A DNA stretch of 41,267 nucleotides. It comes from Caulobacter sp. GTDB lineage: Bacteria > Pseudomonadota > Alphaproteobacteria > Caulobacterales > Caulobacteraceae. Shown one piece after another: positions 27,583 to 35,375 of the stretch. Within the stretch, counting starts at the first letter, position 1. Each line of letters opens with the position of its first letter. The position numbers were made by a program, and so were the translations under genes. The notes below the pieces were generated by a model, which saw nothing but the letters and a program-made list of their open reading frames with translations, was not told the origin of the DNA and ran no database searches. Location: positions 182,358-223,624 of the forward strand of contig NZ_JAGIBH010000007.1 of NCBI RefSeq assembly GCF_017744445.1, read 5' to 3'.

Positions 27583-27631
27583 GGCGCGAGGGACGACCCT
27601 CGCGCCTTTTGCTTTGTCCGGGGACGACCCC
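27583..27631 (+). ncRNA. Guanidine-II (mini-ykkC) riboswitch
   Basis: There are two hairpins with identical ACGA tetraloops. P1 is GGCGCGAGGG-ACGA-CCCTCGCGCC (27583-27606). P2 is GGGG-ACGA-CCCC (27620-27631). A 13-base linker joins them. Paired stem-loops with ACGR loops closed by G-C pairs are the mini-ykkC consensus, known to bind free guanidinium. The ribosome site AAGGGG (27639-27644) of the downstream sugE gene lies just 3' of P2. The CCCC of P2 (27628-27631) could pair with its GGGG when P2 is not formed, giving translational ON switching by ligand. The P1 plus TTTT could be mistaken for a terminator of the upstream gene. Confidence 0.88.
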
Positions 27632-27650
27632 ACCTGAAAAGGGGCTCGTC

Positions 27651-27974
27651 ATGGCCTGGATCATTCTCTTCATCGCCGGTCTGTTCGAAATCGGTTGGGC
27701 CGTCGGCCTGAAATACACCGAGGGCTTCACGCGGCTTGTGCCAACGGTGCTCACCGGCGTCAGCCTGGTGCTGTCCATGGGCCTGCTGGGCTGGGCCGTG
27801 AAGACCCTGCCATTGGGCACGGCCTATGCCGTCTGGACGGGCGTGGGCGCGGTCGGCACGGCCATCGTCGGCATCGTGCTGTTCAAGGAGCCGGCGACCG
27901 CCGCGCGGCTGGTGTGCCTGGGCCTGATCGTGGCCGGCATCCTGGGGCTGAAGGTGTTTTCTCCGGCGGCTTAG
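27651..27974 (+). CDS. sugE: SMR-family guanidinium exporter
   Basis: A 107-residue small multidrug resistance protein with four membrane helices, working as an antiparallel dimer that exchanges protons for guanidinium (Gdx type). The start [26 protein letters not shown] carries the essential Glu13, and the sequence [20 protein letters not shown] is as in E. coli SugE/Gdx rather than the QacE/EmrE branch. The ribosome site AAGGGG is six bases from the ATG. The gene is preceded by a guanidine-II riboswitch, which confirms the substrate class. It is followed by a REP element and then a convergent hydrolase gene. Confidence 0.93.
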   Translation: MAWIILFIAGLFEIGWAVGLKYTEGFTRLVPTVLTGVSLVLSMGLLGWAVKTLPLGTAYAVWTGVGAVGTAIVGIVLFKEPATAARLVCLGLIVAGILGLKVFSPAA

Positions 27975-27991
27975 ACTGTAGGCCTTCCACT

Positions 27992-28131
27992 CCAAATCCG
28001 TTTCCCCGGCGAAAGCCGGGGCCCAGATTCATCCGGAGAGGCTGGGGTGTTCGCGCCACCAGCCTTTGCCGGTTCTGGGGGCGCTCAGGGTTCGATCTGG
28101 GCCCCGGCTTTCGCCGGGGAAACGGATTTGG
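27992..28131. repeat. REP-type paired inverted repeat with perfect 37-base arms
   Basis: The arms at 27992-28028 and 28095-28131 are perfect inverted repeats of 37 bases with core CCCCGGCGAAAGCCGGGG, separated by 66 bases. It lies between the convergent sugE gene and the first alpha/beta hydrolase, four bases from the latter's stop. Read in either direction it would form a very stable hairpin and may act as a bidirectional terminator or mRNA 3' stabiliser. Confidence 0.92.
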
Positions 28132-28134
28132 AGG

Positions 28135-28884
28135 TTAGGCCGCGGCCCTGTCCTCGGCCGCGATAAACGCCAGGCATCGCTCCGCCACCTGCTCCCACCC
28201 CGGTTCCCCGGGCAGCCAGTGGCTCATCTGCGGGAACACCTCGACGGCGCCGCCCAGACGCGCGGCCGTCTGGCGGACCGTGGCCGGCGGATGGATCACG
28301 TCCTGGCCGCCGGCGATGGCCAGCACCGGGCAGCCCGGGGCTGAGACCGACGTCGTCATGAACGGGTCCAGCCACCAGTTCAGCGTCTCCCACAGCGCCC
28401 GGCCGCTCTCGGCCGTCATGCGGGCGAAGATCGCCTTGCGCTCGGGGCGGGCTAGCTTGTCGACGCTATAGCGGCGCACGACGCCGTAGTCGGGCGCGAT
28501 GGCCTGCAGCCAGTAGGGGCCGAAGGTGTAGAGGCTGACGGCCGACACGGCCTCTTCCAGGCTGGCGCCGGACACGCCCCAAGGCGCCGAGGGAGCCAGC
28601 AGGATCAGCTTGGAAATCTTGGCGCGTGAAGCCGCCATCTGGGCGACCAGGCCGCCCATGGAGTGGCCGATCAGGATCGGCGGTGTTTCGCAGGTCTGGG
28701 CCAGGCGGGCGATCTGGCGGGCGTAGTCGTTCATCGACACGCCGGCGGCGCTGCTCGCGCCATCATGACCGATAAGGTCGGGCGCCAGCACGCGATGACC
28801 CGCCGCCTCGAAGGGCTGGCGGAAGGAGTCGAAGGTCCAGCCGCCGCAAAAAGCGCCGTGGACCATGATCACGGGTGCGCGCAT
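28135..28884 (-). CDS. Alpha/beta hydrolase
   Basis: A 249-residue alpha/beta-hydrolase-fold protein. The oxyanion block is VHGAFCGGW (residues 8-16). The nucleophile elbow GHSMGG has Ser75, the acid is Asp195 (AGGQDVIHPP) and the base His222 (QMSHWLPGEPG). No signal peptide. The sequence resembles esterase/haloperoxidase-type enzymes; the substrate is unknown. The stop lies four bases from a REP element. The next upstream gene in the same direction is the H1-tailed hydrolase. Confidence 0.92.
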   Translation of the reverse strand: MRAPVIMVHGAFCGGWTFDSFRQPFEAAGHRVLAPDLIGHDGASSAAGVSMNDYARQIARLAQTCETPPILIGHSMGGLVAQMAASRAKISKLILLAPSAPWGVSGASLEEAVSAVSLYTFGPYWLQAIAPDYGVVRRYSVDKLARPERKAIFARMTAESGRALWETLNWWLDPFMTTSVSAPGCPVLAIAGGQDVIHPPATVRQTAARLGGAVEVFPQMSHWLPGEPGWEQVAERCLAFIAAEDRAAA

Positions 28885-28938
28885 GGACGCCCTGGTAGAT
28901 ACCCCGCCGGCGAAGCGGCCGGCGGGGTCAGCCTACAC

Positions 28939-30420
28939 TTACTTCGCGGCCTTGGGCGAGGTTTTGGCGGGCGCCTTTGTCGCAGGCTTCTTGGCGGCCG
29001 CGGCTTTGGGAGCTGCCGCCGCCTTCGGAGCGGCGGGGGCCTTGGCGGCAGCCGGCTTAGCGGTGGCGGCCTTCGGGGCTGCCGCAGCCTTCGGAGCAGC
29101 GGCCTTGGCAGGAGCCTTCGCTGCCGGAGCCTTGACGGCCGGAGCAGCCTTAGCGGCAGCCTTCGGGGCGGGCGCGGCCTTGGCGGCCGGCTTGGCGGCG
29201 GCCTTCGGAGCCGGAGCAGCCTTGGCCGGGGCCTTGGCGGCGGGAGCCTTAGCGGCCGGAGCGGCAGCCTTCTTCGGCGCGGCGGCCTTGGGCGCCGGCG
29301 CGGCCTTCTCGGCGGCGGGAGCCTTGGCCTTCGGAGCGGCCTTCGCCGCAGGGGCCTTCTGAGCGGCCTTGGCCGCCGGAGCCTTCGGCGCGGCCTTCGC
29401 GGCCGGAGCCTTGGCGGCGGCCGGCTTGGCCTCGGCCTTCGGTTTGGCGGGCGCCTTCGGCTTGGCCGGAGCCTTCGCCGCCGGAGCTGGGGTCGGCGCG
29501 GGCGCCGGAGCCGCCGCGACCGGGGCCGGTTCGGCCGCCTTCACGGGTTCGGGCGCCGGGGCGGGCGCGGGTGTCGGAGCCGGTTCCGGCTTCGGGGCGG
29601 GAGCCGGCGTGGGGGCAGTCGCGGCGGGAGCCGCCGGCGTCTGCTTCTTGCCGCTCAGCCAGGCGATCAGGTCGGAGAGGATGCTCATCGTGTTCGGCTC
29701 ATCTATGAGATAATGGGCGTTGTGGGGGTATTCGCGGTAGTCGGCGCCGGCGTACTTCTTGCCGACGAGGCGGACGTCCTCGACGGGAGTCGTGCGATCC
29801 AGCGCGCCCGCCATCACCAGTACTGGCACGGTGACCTTGCTGGCGTCGACATGGGCGGTCTTGTGGGGGTCCTTGTGCGGCCAGGCCAGGTCGGCCAGCA
29901 CCTGTCCGCTGTCATAGACCATCTTGGCGTAGAGGCCGTCGTGGCGCTCGGCCGGCACGGCGTTCATGACGCCGAACTTGAAGCCCGTCTTCCACATCTT
30001 GCCCGCCTTGGTCTCGGGCTTGGATTGCAGGGCCATGTTCAAAAAGGTGAAGACCGGGGACAGCTTCGGCTTGCCGCGTGCGTCGGCGGGCGAGCCGGGC
30101 GCGAACAGGGCGATGGCGGCGGCGTGGCCGGCTTCGGCGATCTTCTGCGCGATCAGGCCGCCCATCGAGTGCCCGATGACGATCGGCTTTTGGCCGCCGT
30201 TCTCCTTGGCCAGGGTCTGGGCCAGGGCGCTCATCTCGGCGACGTAGTCGGCCAGGGTCAGGCCGGCCAGGCCCGCGCGGGGACCCTCGACCGTCCGTAC
30301 GGCGGAGCGGATAGTGGGGGCCACCACGTGATAGCCTTCGGCGCGCAGGCGTGCGGCGACGGGGTCCCAGACGTCCCCCGCGCACCCGTAGCCGTGAATC
30401 AGCAGAACCGTATCCGCCAT
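28939..30420 (-). CDS. Alpha/beta hydrolase with histone-H1-like C-terminal tail
   Basis: A 493-residue protein. Residues 1-258 form an alpha/beta hydrolase: VLLIHGYGCAGDVW, nucleophile Ser85 in VIGHSMGG, Asp208 in AGALDRTTP, His236 in NAHYLIDEP. Residues 259-345 are a Pro/Ala-rich linker. The rest, to the end, is about 150 residues of Lys/Ala/Pro repeats (variants of APAAKAPAKAAPKAA) as in histone H1 or bacterial AlgP and PhaF tails, so DNA or other polyanion binding is likely. The ATG at 30420 has GGGGAG seven bases upstream; the frame above it overlaps rppH and is rejected. The acyl substrate is unknown. The enzyme may act at a nucleoid- or granule-bound site. Confidence 0.9.
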   Translation of the reverse strand: MADTVLLIHGYGCAGDVWDPVAARLRAEGYHVVAPTIRSAVRTVEGPRAGLAGLTLADYVAEMSALAQTLAKENGGQKPIVIGHSMGGLIAQKIAEAGHAAAIALFAPGSPADARGKPKLSPVFTFLNMALQSKPETKAGKMWKTGFKFGVMNAVPAERHDGLYAKMVYDSGQVLADLAWPHKDPHKTAHVDASKVTVPVLVMAGALDRTTPVEDVRLVGKKYAGADYREYPHNAHYLIDEPNTMSILSDLIAWLSGKKQTPAAPAATAPTPAPAPKPEPAPTPAPAPAPEPVKAAEPAPVAAAPAPAPTPAPAAKAPAKPKAPAKPKAEAKPAAAKAPAAKAAPKAPAAKAAQKAPAAKAAPKAKAPAAEKAAPAPKAAAPKKAAAPAAKAPAAKAPAKAAPAPKAAAKPAAKAAPAPKAAAKAAPAVKAPAAKAPAKAAAPKAAAAPKAATAKPAAAKAPAAPKAAAAPKAAAAKKPATKAPAKTSPKAAK

Positions 30421-30449
30421 ACCGTTCTCCCCCGCGCCACAGCGCCAGA

Positions 30450-30938
30450 TCAGACGCCGCGCGCGTACCCCGCGAAGGCGGCGACCACTGCTTCGTAGAC
30501 GCCACGCTTGAAGGGTACGATCAGTTCGGGCGTTTCGTCGAGCCTGCCCCATTTCCAGGCGTCGAACTCGATGTGTTCGTCAGCCTCGAGATCGATCTCG
30601 GACTCCGCGCCGATGAAGCGATAGGCGAACCAGACCTGCTTCTGGCCCAGCCACCCGCGCGAGTGTTTTTTGTCGGCCAGGATCTCGGGCGGGAAGTCGT
30701 AGGCGATCCAGCCCTCGGTGCGGCCAAGCAGCTCGACGGAGCTGACGCCGGTCTCCTCGGCCAGCTCGCGACGGGCGGCGGCTTCCAGGTCCTCGCCGTC
30801 GTCGACCCCGCCTTGCGGGAATTGCCAGTTGTATGGCGGGGCCTGCCGATAGCGCCGGCCCAGCCATACGCGGCCATCGGGATGGAACAGGACCACGCCG
30901 ACATTGGGACGATGCTTGGGATACTCACGCTCGCTCAT
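30450..30938 (-). CDS. rppH: RNA pyrophosphohydrolase
   Basis: A 162-residue Nudix hydrolase that removes pyrophosphate from the 5' end of mRNA and starts its decay. The Nudix box GGVDDGEDLEAAARRELAEETGV (GX5EX7REUXEEXGU) is complete. WQFPQGG precedes it and the block WFAYRFIGAESEIDLE follows, as in RppH rather than other Nudix types. The length is standard. It is 39 bases downstream of yibQ, in the same direction. Confidence 0.95.
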   Translation of the reverse strand: MSEREYPKHRPNVGVVLFHPDGRVWLGRRYRQAPPYNWQFPQGGVDDGEDLEAAARRELAEETGVSSVELLGRTEGWIAYDFPPEILADKKHSRGWLGQKQVWFAYRFIGAESEIDLEADEHIEFDAWKWGRLDETPELIVPFKRGVYEAVVAAFAGYARGV

Positions 30939-30977
30939 GACGAGCTTTGTTCCACGACTTGTCGTGGTGCGCCAGTT

Positions 30978-32162
30978 TTACCGGTGGGCGAGGGCCGAAG
31001 CCGGCGCCAGTTGCAGGCCCCGCGCTTGCAGGCCGGCGGCCCAGATGCGGACCTGGGTGATGGTCACCGGATAGGCGAAGCCCGAGCCCAGCGACTGGCC
31101 GCGACCGGCCGCGCCGTTCTCCAGCGCGCGCAGCTGGGTGTCGATGGCGCCGGCCGACAGCTCGTCGTCGATGACGCGATCGGCCGAGGCGCGGGGGATC
31201 GGACCGGCGCGACGCGCGGCCAGGCCGTCGTCGACAAAAGCCAGGCCGCGGGCCTTCAGCACGGCGTTGAAGGCGCCCATCGCCTGGTCGCTGTCGACGA
31301 AGCGGGCGCCCAGATAGTTCGACAGGCCGAAATAGCCGGTGGCGCGCGACATCAGCCATTCCAGCTTGCGCACGGTGTCTTCCGGCCGGTTGGCGGCGAT
31401 CAGGGTGTAGGGGCCCGGGTCGTTGGCCGGATAGTCGGCCGGCTCCATCGGGGTCTCGAGCAGAACCTCGTGGCCGTGGGCGCGGGCCAGGTCGATCCAG
31501 CCTTGCAGGCCTTCGGCATAGGGCGCGAACGACAGGGTGATCTCGCCGGGCAGGGTCTCGATCGCCGCGCGGGTGGTCTGGGCGTTGAGGCCGAGGCCGC
31601 CGATGACCACCGACACCTTGGGGCGGCCATTGGGCTGGAACGGGCGGGCATAGGCCTCGGCGGCCGTGCGGCCGTCCGCGCCGATGATCGGCAGGGGGCC
31701 GCCGCCGGGACCCGGTGCGGTCAGACCGGCGATCGGGGCCTGGGCCAGGCCCGGACCCGGCTGGATTGGCGGCAGGTTCTGCGGGTCCGCGGCAAGCGGC
31801 GTCTCGCCCTCGGCCTCGGCCGGGACGGGCGCGAACGGATTGCGCGACAGGCCCATCTGGCCCGGCGTGAACTCGGCCTCGTGAGCCGGATCGCCGCCCA
31901 ACGCCTCGCGCCAGCCGTCGGGGGCGTTCTTGGTAGCGCCGATCTTGGTCAGTTCCAGGCGAATCACCGGCGAGCCGGCGTGCGGGTCGCTGGTGATCAG
32001 CACCAGGGTCGCCAGCGAGGCCAGGAACAGCACGGCCGCGCCGCTGGCGGCGATATAGGGATTGCTGACGGCCGCCATCAGCTTGGCGCGCAGGTCGCCG
32101 GTCCCGCCCGAAGCGGGCGCGGCGGCGGCATAGGCGGGCTTGCGCGAGAAGGTGACGGCCAT
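30978..32162 (-). CDS. yibQ: Divergent polysaccharide deacetylase family protein
   Basis: A 394-residue protein of the YibQ/DUF610 group. A single membrane segment lies at about residues 38-56, then a low-complexity linker, then the domain from about 180 (KVSVVIGGLGLNAQTTRAAIETLPGEITLSFAPYA in adjoining blocks, HEVLLETPMEP, GLAFVDDG). YibQ proteins are distant relatives of polysaccharide deacetylases, anchored in the inner membrane and facing the periplasm; their exact reaction is unknown. In alphaproteobacteria yibQ commonly follows ctpA and precedes rppH. Here rppH is adjacent but ctpA lies 3.2 kb away. The conserved first Asp of the family is Gly in VVIGGLG, so metal binding is doubtful. 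Confidence 0.9.
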   Translation of the reverse strand: MAVTFSRKPAYAAAAPASGGTGDLRAKLMAAVSNPYIAASGAAVLFLASLATLVLITSDPHAGSPVIRLELTKIGATKNAPDGWREALGGDPAHEAEFTPGQMGLSRNPFAPVPAEAEGETPLAADPQNLPPIQPGPGLAQAPIAGLTAPGPGGGPLPIIGADGRTAAEAYARPFQPNGRPKVSVVIGGLGLNAQTTRAAIETLPGEITLSFAPYAEGLQGWIDLARAHGHEVLLETPMEPADYPANDPGPYTLIAANRPEDTVRKLEWLMSRATGYFGLSNYLGARFVDSDQAMGAFNAVLKARGLAFVDDGLAARRAGPIPRASADRVIDDELSAGAIDTQLRALENGAAGRGQSLGSGFAYPVTITQVRIWAAGLQARGLQLAPASALAHR

Positions 32163-32249
32163 GACCCGCTCAGGCTAGTCGGGAAGCTTCGAACATATGG
32201 TTAACGAGATGCTGCCGAACCGCGTTGGCGGCGCGGCGCGACGTCGCGG

Positions 32250-33620
32250 CTAGCCGATGGCTTTGACGAGCAGGCGGACCGCCTCGTCGATCCGCGCCGC
32301 CTCGATCTGGCCGAAGCCGAGGACCAGGCCGGGCGGCGAGGCGCGCTCGGCGGCGTAGGTCTCCAGCGGGTCGACGGCGACGCCCAGGGCGGCGGCGCGG
32401 GCGACGATGGTGTGGGTGTCGGCGGACGGGGCCAGCAGGGCGGTGATATGCAGGCCGGCCGGGGCGGGGATCGGCTCCAGCCTGCCGCCGGCGTGGGCGG
32501 CCAGGGTGTCCAGCAGCGTGGTGCGCCGCTCGGCATAGACCCGCCGCATCCGTCGCACGTGGCGGGCCAGGTGGCCCTCGGCGATGAAGGCGGCCAGGGT
32601 GGCGTGCTCGATGGCCGGGCCGTGCCAGTCGCTGCGCTCGCGGGCGGCCAGCAGGGCGTCGCGGGCCCGCGCGGGAGCGACCACGAAGCCGATCCGCAGG
32701 GCCGGCAGCAGGCTCTGCGAGAAGGTGCCGACATAGACCACCCGTCCGTCGGGATCCTGCGCCCTCAGGGGCGGCTGGGGCGGGCTCTCGAAGCGGAACT
32801 CGCCGCCATAGTCGTCCTCGACCAACAGGGCGTCGTTACGGGACGCCCAGTCCGCCAAGGCGATACGGCGGGCGGGCGAGAGCGACGGACCCAGAGGGTA
32901 CTGCTGCGAGGGCGTCAGGCAGACGAGGGCGGCATGTTCCGGCAGAGCCTCGATGACGAGCCCCTCGCGATCGACCGGCGCGGCCACGACCCGCGCCCCG
33001 GCGGCGGCGAAGGCCTCGCGGGCGGCAGGGTAGCCGGGATCCTCGACCACGACGGTCTTGCCGGGACCGGCCAGGGTGCGGGCCACCAGGTCGAAGGCCT
33101 GCTGGGCCCCGACCGTGACGATCACATCCTCGGCCGCGCAGGCCAGGCCGCGCGCGAAGGACAGGTGGCCGGCGATCGCCTCACGCAGCGCCGGGTGGCC
33201 GGCGGGCTCGCGATAGACCCCGCCCGCGCGGCCGAACTGGCGCAGCGCCCGGCCCGTCAGCCGCCCCCAGATGTCGAACGGAAAGGCGCTGGCGTCCGGA
33301 CGCCCGGGGCGCAGGTTGAAGGCCGCCTCAGGGCGCGTGGCCGGTCCCAGCGGCGACTTCGTCGCGCCGCCGGCCACGAAGGTCCCCGCGCCGGGCTTGG
33401 AGACGATGTGACCCTCGCTCAGCAGCAGGTCGTAGACGGCCATGGCGGTGTTGCGCGAGAGGCCCAACTGCTCGGCCAGGGCGCGGCTGGCCGGCAGTTG
33501 CAGGCCGGGCGCCAGGCGGCCGTCCAGGATCGCGGCCTTCAGCTGCTCGTGCAGCCGGCGGCGCACGTCGCGCGACCCGGCGGGCGGCAGCTGCAGCGGC
33601 AGTTCCAGGACGACGCTCAT
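32250..33620 (-). CDS. MocR/PdxR-type GntR regulator lacking the PLP lysine
   Basis: A 456-residue regulator. Residues 15-83 are a GntR winged helix (ASRALAEQLGLSRNTAMAVYDLLLSEGHIVSKPGAGTFV in adjoining blocks). Residues 100-456 have the fold of a type I aminotransferase, with GAQQAFDLVARTL, EDPGYP and EDDYGGEFRF. The block that normally holds the PLP Schiff-base lysine, GTFSKSLFPALR, reads GTFSQSLLPALR: Gln302, codon CAG. The TPSHQ motif also reads TPSQQ (Gln239). The protein may have lost PLP binding or sense another ligand. The ATG at 33620 has GAGCCG, a weak site. It is divergent from a three-gene operon, its likely target. Confidence 0.9.
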   Translation of the reverse strand: MSVVLELPLQLPPAGSRDVRRRLHEQLKAAILDGRLAPGLQLPASRALAEQLGLSRNTAMAVYDLLLSEGHIVSKPGAGTFVAGGATKSPLGPATRPEAAFNLRPGRPDASAFPFDIWGRLTGRALRQFGRAGGVYREPAGHPALREAIAGHLSFARGLACAAEDVIVTVGAQQAFDLVARTLAGPGKTVVVEDPGYPAAREAFAAAGARVVAAPVDREGLVIEALPEHAALVCLTPSQQYPLGPSLSPARRIALADWASRNDALLVEDDYGGEFRFESPPQPPLRAQDPDGRVVYVGTFSQSLLPALRIGFVVAPARARDALLAARERSDWHGPAIEHATLAAFIAEGHLARHVRRMRRVYAERRTTLLDTLAAHAGGRLEPIPAPAGLHITALLAPSADTHTIVARAAALGVAVDPLETYAAERASPPGLVLGFGQIEAARIDEAVRLLVKAIG

Positions 33621-33748
33621 CGGCTCTTTGTGCGCGTCGCCGGGCGAGAGCTCAAGCGGTCCCCGTTGGCGCCCCGAGGTTCGTCGGGATTGGCTCTCGT
33701 TCGCGCCCGGCAGCGGCTCCAAAACCCTCACCAGAGAGGGAGGACGCC

Positions 33749-34324
33749 ATGAATCGATCGATCGCATTGGGTTTGCTGGCGGCTTTGCTGCTGGCCGCGC
33801 CGGCCTGGGCCGACCAGGACAACATCAAGCCCAAGGCCGCCGCCAAGCAGGACCTGTCCGGCCTGACTGCCTTCGACCTGCGGGTCGGCAAGTGGAAGGC
33901 CACGCACCGCCGGCTGAAAGAGCGCCTGGTCGGCGACACCCGCTGGGAGACCTTCACCGGCGAGCAGGTCTGGTGGAAGACCATGAACGGCCAGGGCAAT
34001 GCCGACGACAACCTGCTGCGCCTGCCCGACGGCGACTACTGGGGCCTGACGACGCGGGCCTATGACCCCGCGACCGGCGAGTGGGCCATCTGGTGGCTGG
34101 ACGCCCGCAAGCCCGGCGTCATGGACACGCCGGTGAAGGGCAGGTTCGTGAACGGCGTCGGAACCTTCTACGCCGACGACACCCTGCGTGGGAAACCGAT
34201 CAAGGTGCGCTTCACCTGGTCGAACATCACCGCGACCGGCGCCCACTGGGAGCAGGCCTTCTCGCCCGACGGCGGCAGGACCTGGGAGGTCAACTGGTAT
34301 ACCGACTTCGAGAAGATCGGCTGA
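33749..34324 (+). CDS. Exported DUF1579-like protein A
   Basis: A 191-residue protein with a Sec signal peptide (MNRSIALGLLAALLLAAPAWA). The mature part has FDLRVGKWKATHRRLKERLVGDTRWETFTG, then WGLTTRAYDPATGEWAIWWLDARKPG, and ends DGGRTWEVNWYTDFEKIG. The pattern FDFxxGxWxxxHRRL...W is that of small beta-barrel DUF1579-like proteins; the function is unknown. It is about 40% similar by eye to the next gene, a paralogue. GGGAGG stands seven bases before the ATG. It is divergent from the MocR-type regulator and overlaps the next start (TGATG). Confidence 0.85.
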   Translation: MNRSIALGLLAALLLAAPAWADQDNIKPKAAAKQDLSGLTAFDLRVGKWKATHRRLKERLVGDTRWETFTGEQVWWKTMNGQGNADDNLLRLPDGDYWGLTTRAYDPATGEWAIWWLDARKPGVMDTPVKGRFVNGVGTFYADDTLRGKPIKVRFTWSNITATGAHWEQAFSPDGGRTWEVNWYTDFEKIG

Positions 34325-34884
34325 TGGACCTGTGTCGCCGCGACTTGATGGGCCTCGTCCTGGCCACGCCGGGCCTGATCGCCGCCCGCGAGGCCTTCGC
34401 CGGTGAGGGCAGGGGCTCGATCCACGACTTCGACTTCTTCATCGGCGCCTGGACCGTGCGCCACCGCCGCTTACGCAAGCGGCTGGCGGGGAACAACGAC
34501 TGGGAGGAGTTCGACGGGACCACGACCTGCCAGGCCCTGCTGGGCGGGGTGGTGAATCTCAACGAGAGCAAGGCTATGCGGGCCAGCGGCCCGACGGCGG
34601 GCATGGGCCTGCGGGCCTATGACGCCAACACCGACACCTGGGCCGACTGGACCCTCAGCGCCGCCAATCCGCACGAGATCGGTCCGCCGGGCATCGGGCG
34701 CTTTGCCAATGGCGTCGGGACCTTCCTGTCGGACGAGACCTTCGAGGGGCGGCCGATCAAGGTGCGCGGCCAGTTCCGCTCGCTGTCGCCGGGCGAGGCC
34801 CAGTGGGACCAGGCCTTCTCGCCCGATGGCGGGGCGAGCTGGGAGACCAACTGGATCATGCGCTATTCGAAGGTCTCGGCATGA
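34324..34884 (+). CDS. Exported DUF1579-like protein B, paralogue of A
   Basis: A 186-residue protein. The start CRRDLMGLVLATPGLIAAREAFA has a twin arginine before the hydrophobic stretch, so it may use Tat export where copy A uses Sec. The domain begins HDFDFFIGAWTVRHRRLRKRLAGNNDWEEFDG and ends DGGASWETNWIMRYSKVSA. It aligns with copy A across the whole length, with matched features FDxxxGxW, HRRL, FANGVGTF/FVNGVGTF, RPIKVR/KPIKVR and WxQAFSPDGG. The ATG overlaps the stop of copy A (TGATG), and its own TGA overlaps the GNAT start. Confidence 0.85.
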   Translation: MDLCRRDLMGLVLATPGLIAAREAFAGEGRGSIHDFDFFIGAWTVRHRRLRKRLAGNNDWEEFDGTTTCQALLGGVVNLNESKAMRASGPTAGMGLRAYDANTDTWADWTLSAANPHEIGPPGIGRFANGVGTFLSDETFEGRPIKVRGQFRSLSPGEAQWDQAFSPDGGASWETNWIMRYSKVSA

Positions 34885-35375
34885 TCATCCGGCGCGCCCT
34901 GGCGGCGGACCTTCCGATCCTGGCCCCGCTGTTCGACCGCTATCGCCAGTTCTACGGCCAGCCCGCCGACCTCGAGCGGGCGAAGGCCTTCCTCAGCGAG
35001 CGGCTGGAGCGGGACGAGTCGGTGGTGTTCGTGGCCTTCCATGGCGGCGAGGCCATCGGGTTCGTGCAGCTCTATCCCGGCTTCTCGTCGGTGCGGGCAG
35101 CGCGGACCTTCGTACTCAACGACCTGTACGTGGCGGACGATCGCCGGCGTGGCGGCGTCGGGCGGGCGCTGGTCGAGGCGGGCGTCTCGCATGCTCGAGA
35201 GGCCGGGGCCGTGGGCCTTTCCCTGGTCACCGGCGTCGACAACCGCCGCGCCCAGGCGCTGTACGAAGGCCTGGGCTGGGCGCGCGAGACGGCCTTCGTC
35301 GAATACGGCCTCACCCTGGGAGCGGACACGAAAAACGCCGCCCCGGTCTCCCGGAGCGGCGCTGTTCAAGTCTAG
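34881..35375 (+). CDS. GNAT-family N-acetyltransferase
   Basis: A 164-residue acetyltransferase. The start is MIIRRALAADLPILAPLFDRYRQFYG; motif A, LYVADDRRRGGVGRALVEA, binds acetyl-CoA, and motif B is NRRAQALYEGLGWARE. The ATG overlaps the stop of the preceding gene by four bases (ATGA). It is the last gene of the operon. The final codons, encoding TKNAAPVSRSGAV, run through the hairpin that terminates ctpA on the other strand. The substrate is unknown. Confidence 0.92.
   Translation: MIIRRALAADLPILAPLFDRYRQFYGQPADLERAKAFLSERLERDESVVFVAFHGGEAIGFVQLYPGFSSVRAARTFVLNDLYVADDRRRGGVGRALVEAGVSHAREAGAVGLSLVTGVDNRRAQALYEGLGWARETAFVEYGLTLGADTKNAAPVSRSGAVQV
35328..35360 (-). terminator. Terminator of ctpA, embedded in the convergent GNAT gene
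   Basis: Read leftward: GCCGCTCCGG (35358-35349), loop GAGA, CCGGGGCGGC (35344-35335), then GTTTTTCG. The stem is ten bases with one wobble. It lies in the last 15 codons of the GNAT gene, 27 bases after the ctpA stop. Confidence 0.8.

Noticed and set aside
27583..27610. Rho-independent terminator of the 26839 gene
   Set aside because: The stem plus TTTT looks like a terminator, but the ACGA loop, the second ACGA hairpin at 27620-27631 and the adjacent sugE gene make it P1 of a guanidine-II riboswitch. A dual role remains possible.
28663..30498. 611-codon plus-strand frame opposite the two hydrolases
   Set aside because: It is rich in Gly, Arg, Leu and Ser in simple runs that mirror the KPA repeats of the hydrolase on the other strand; no start context or domain.
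30351..32204. 617-codon plus-strand frame opposite rppH and yibQ
   Set aside because: It is antisense to two well-supported genes and shows only Arg/Gly/Gln-rich shadow composition.
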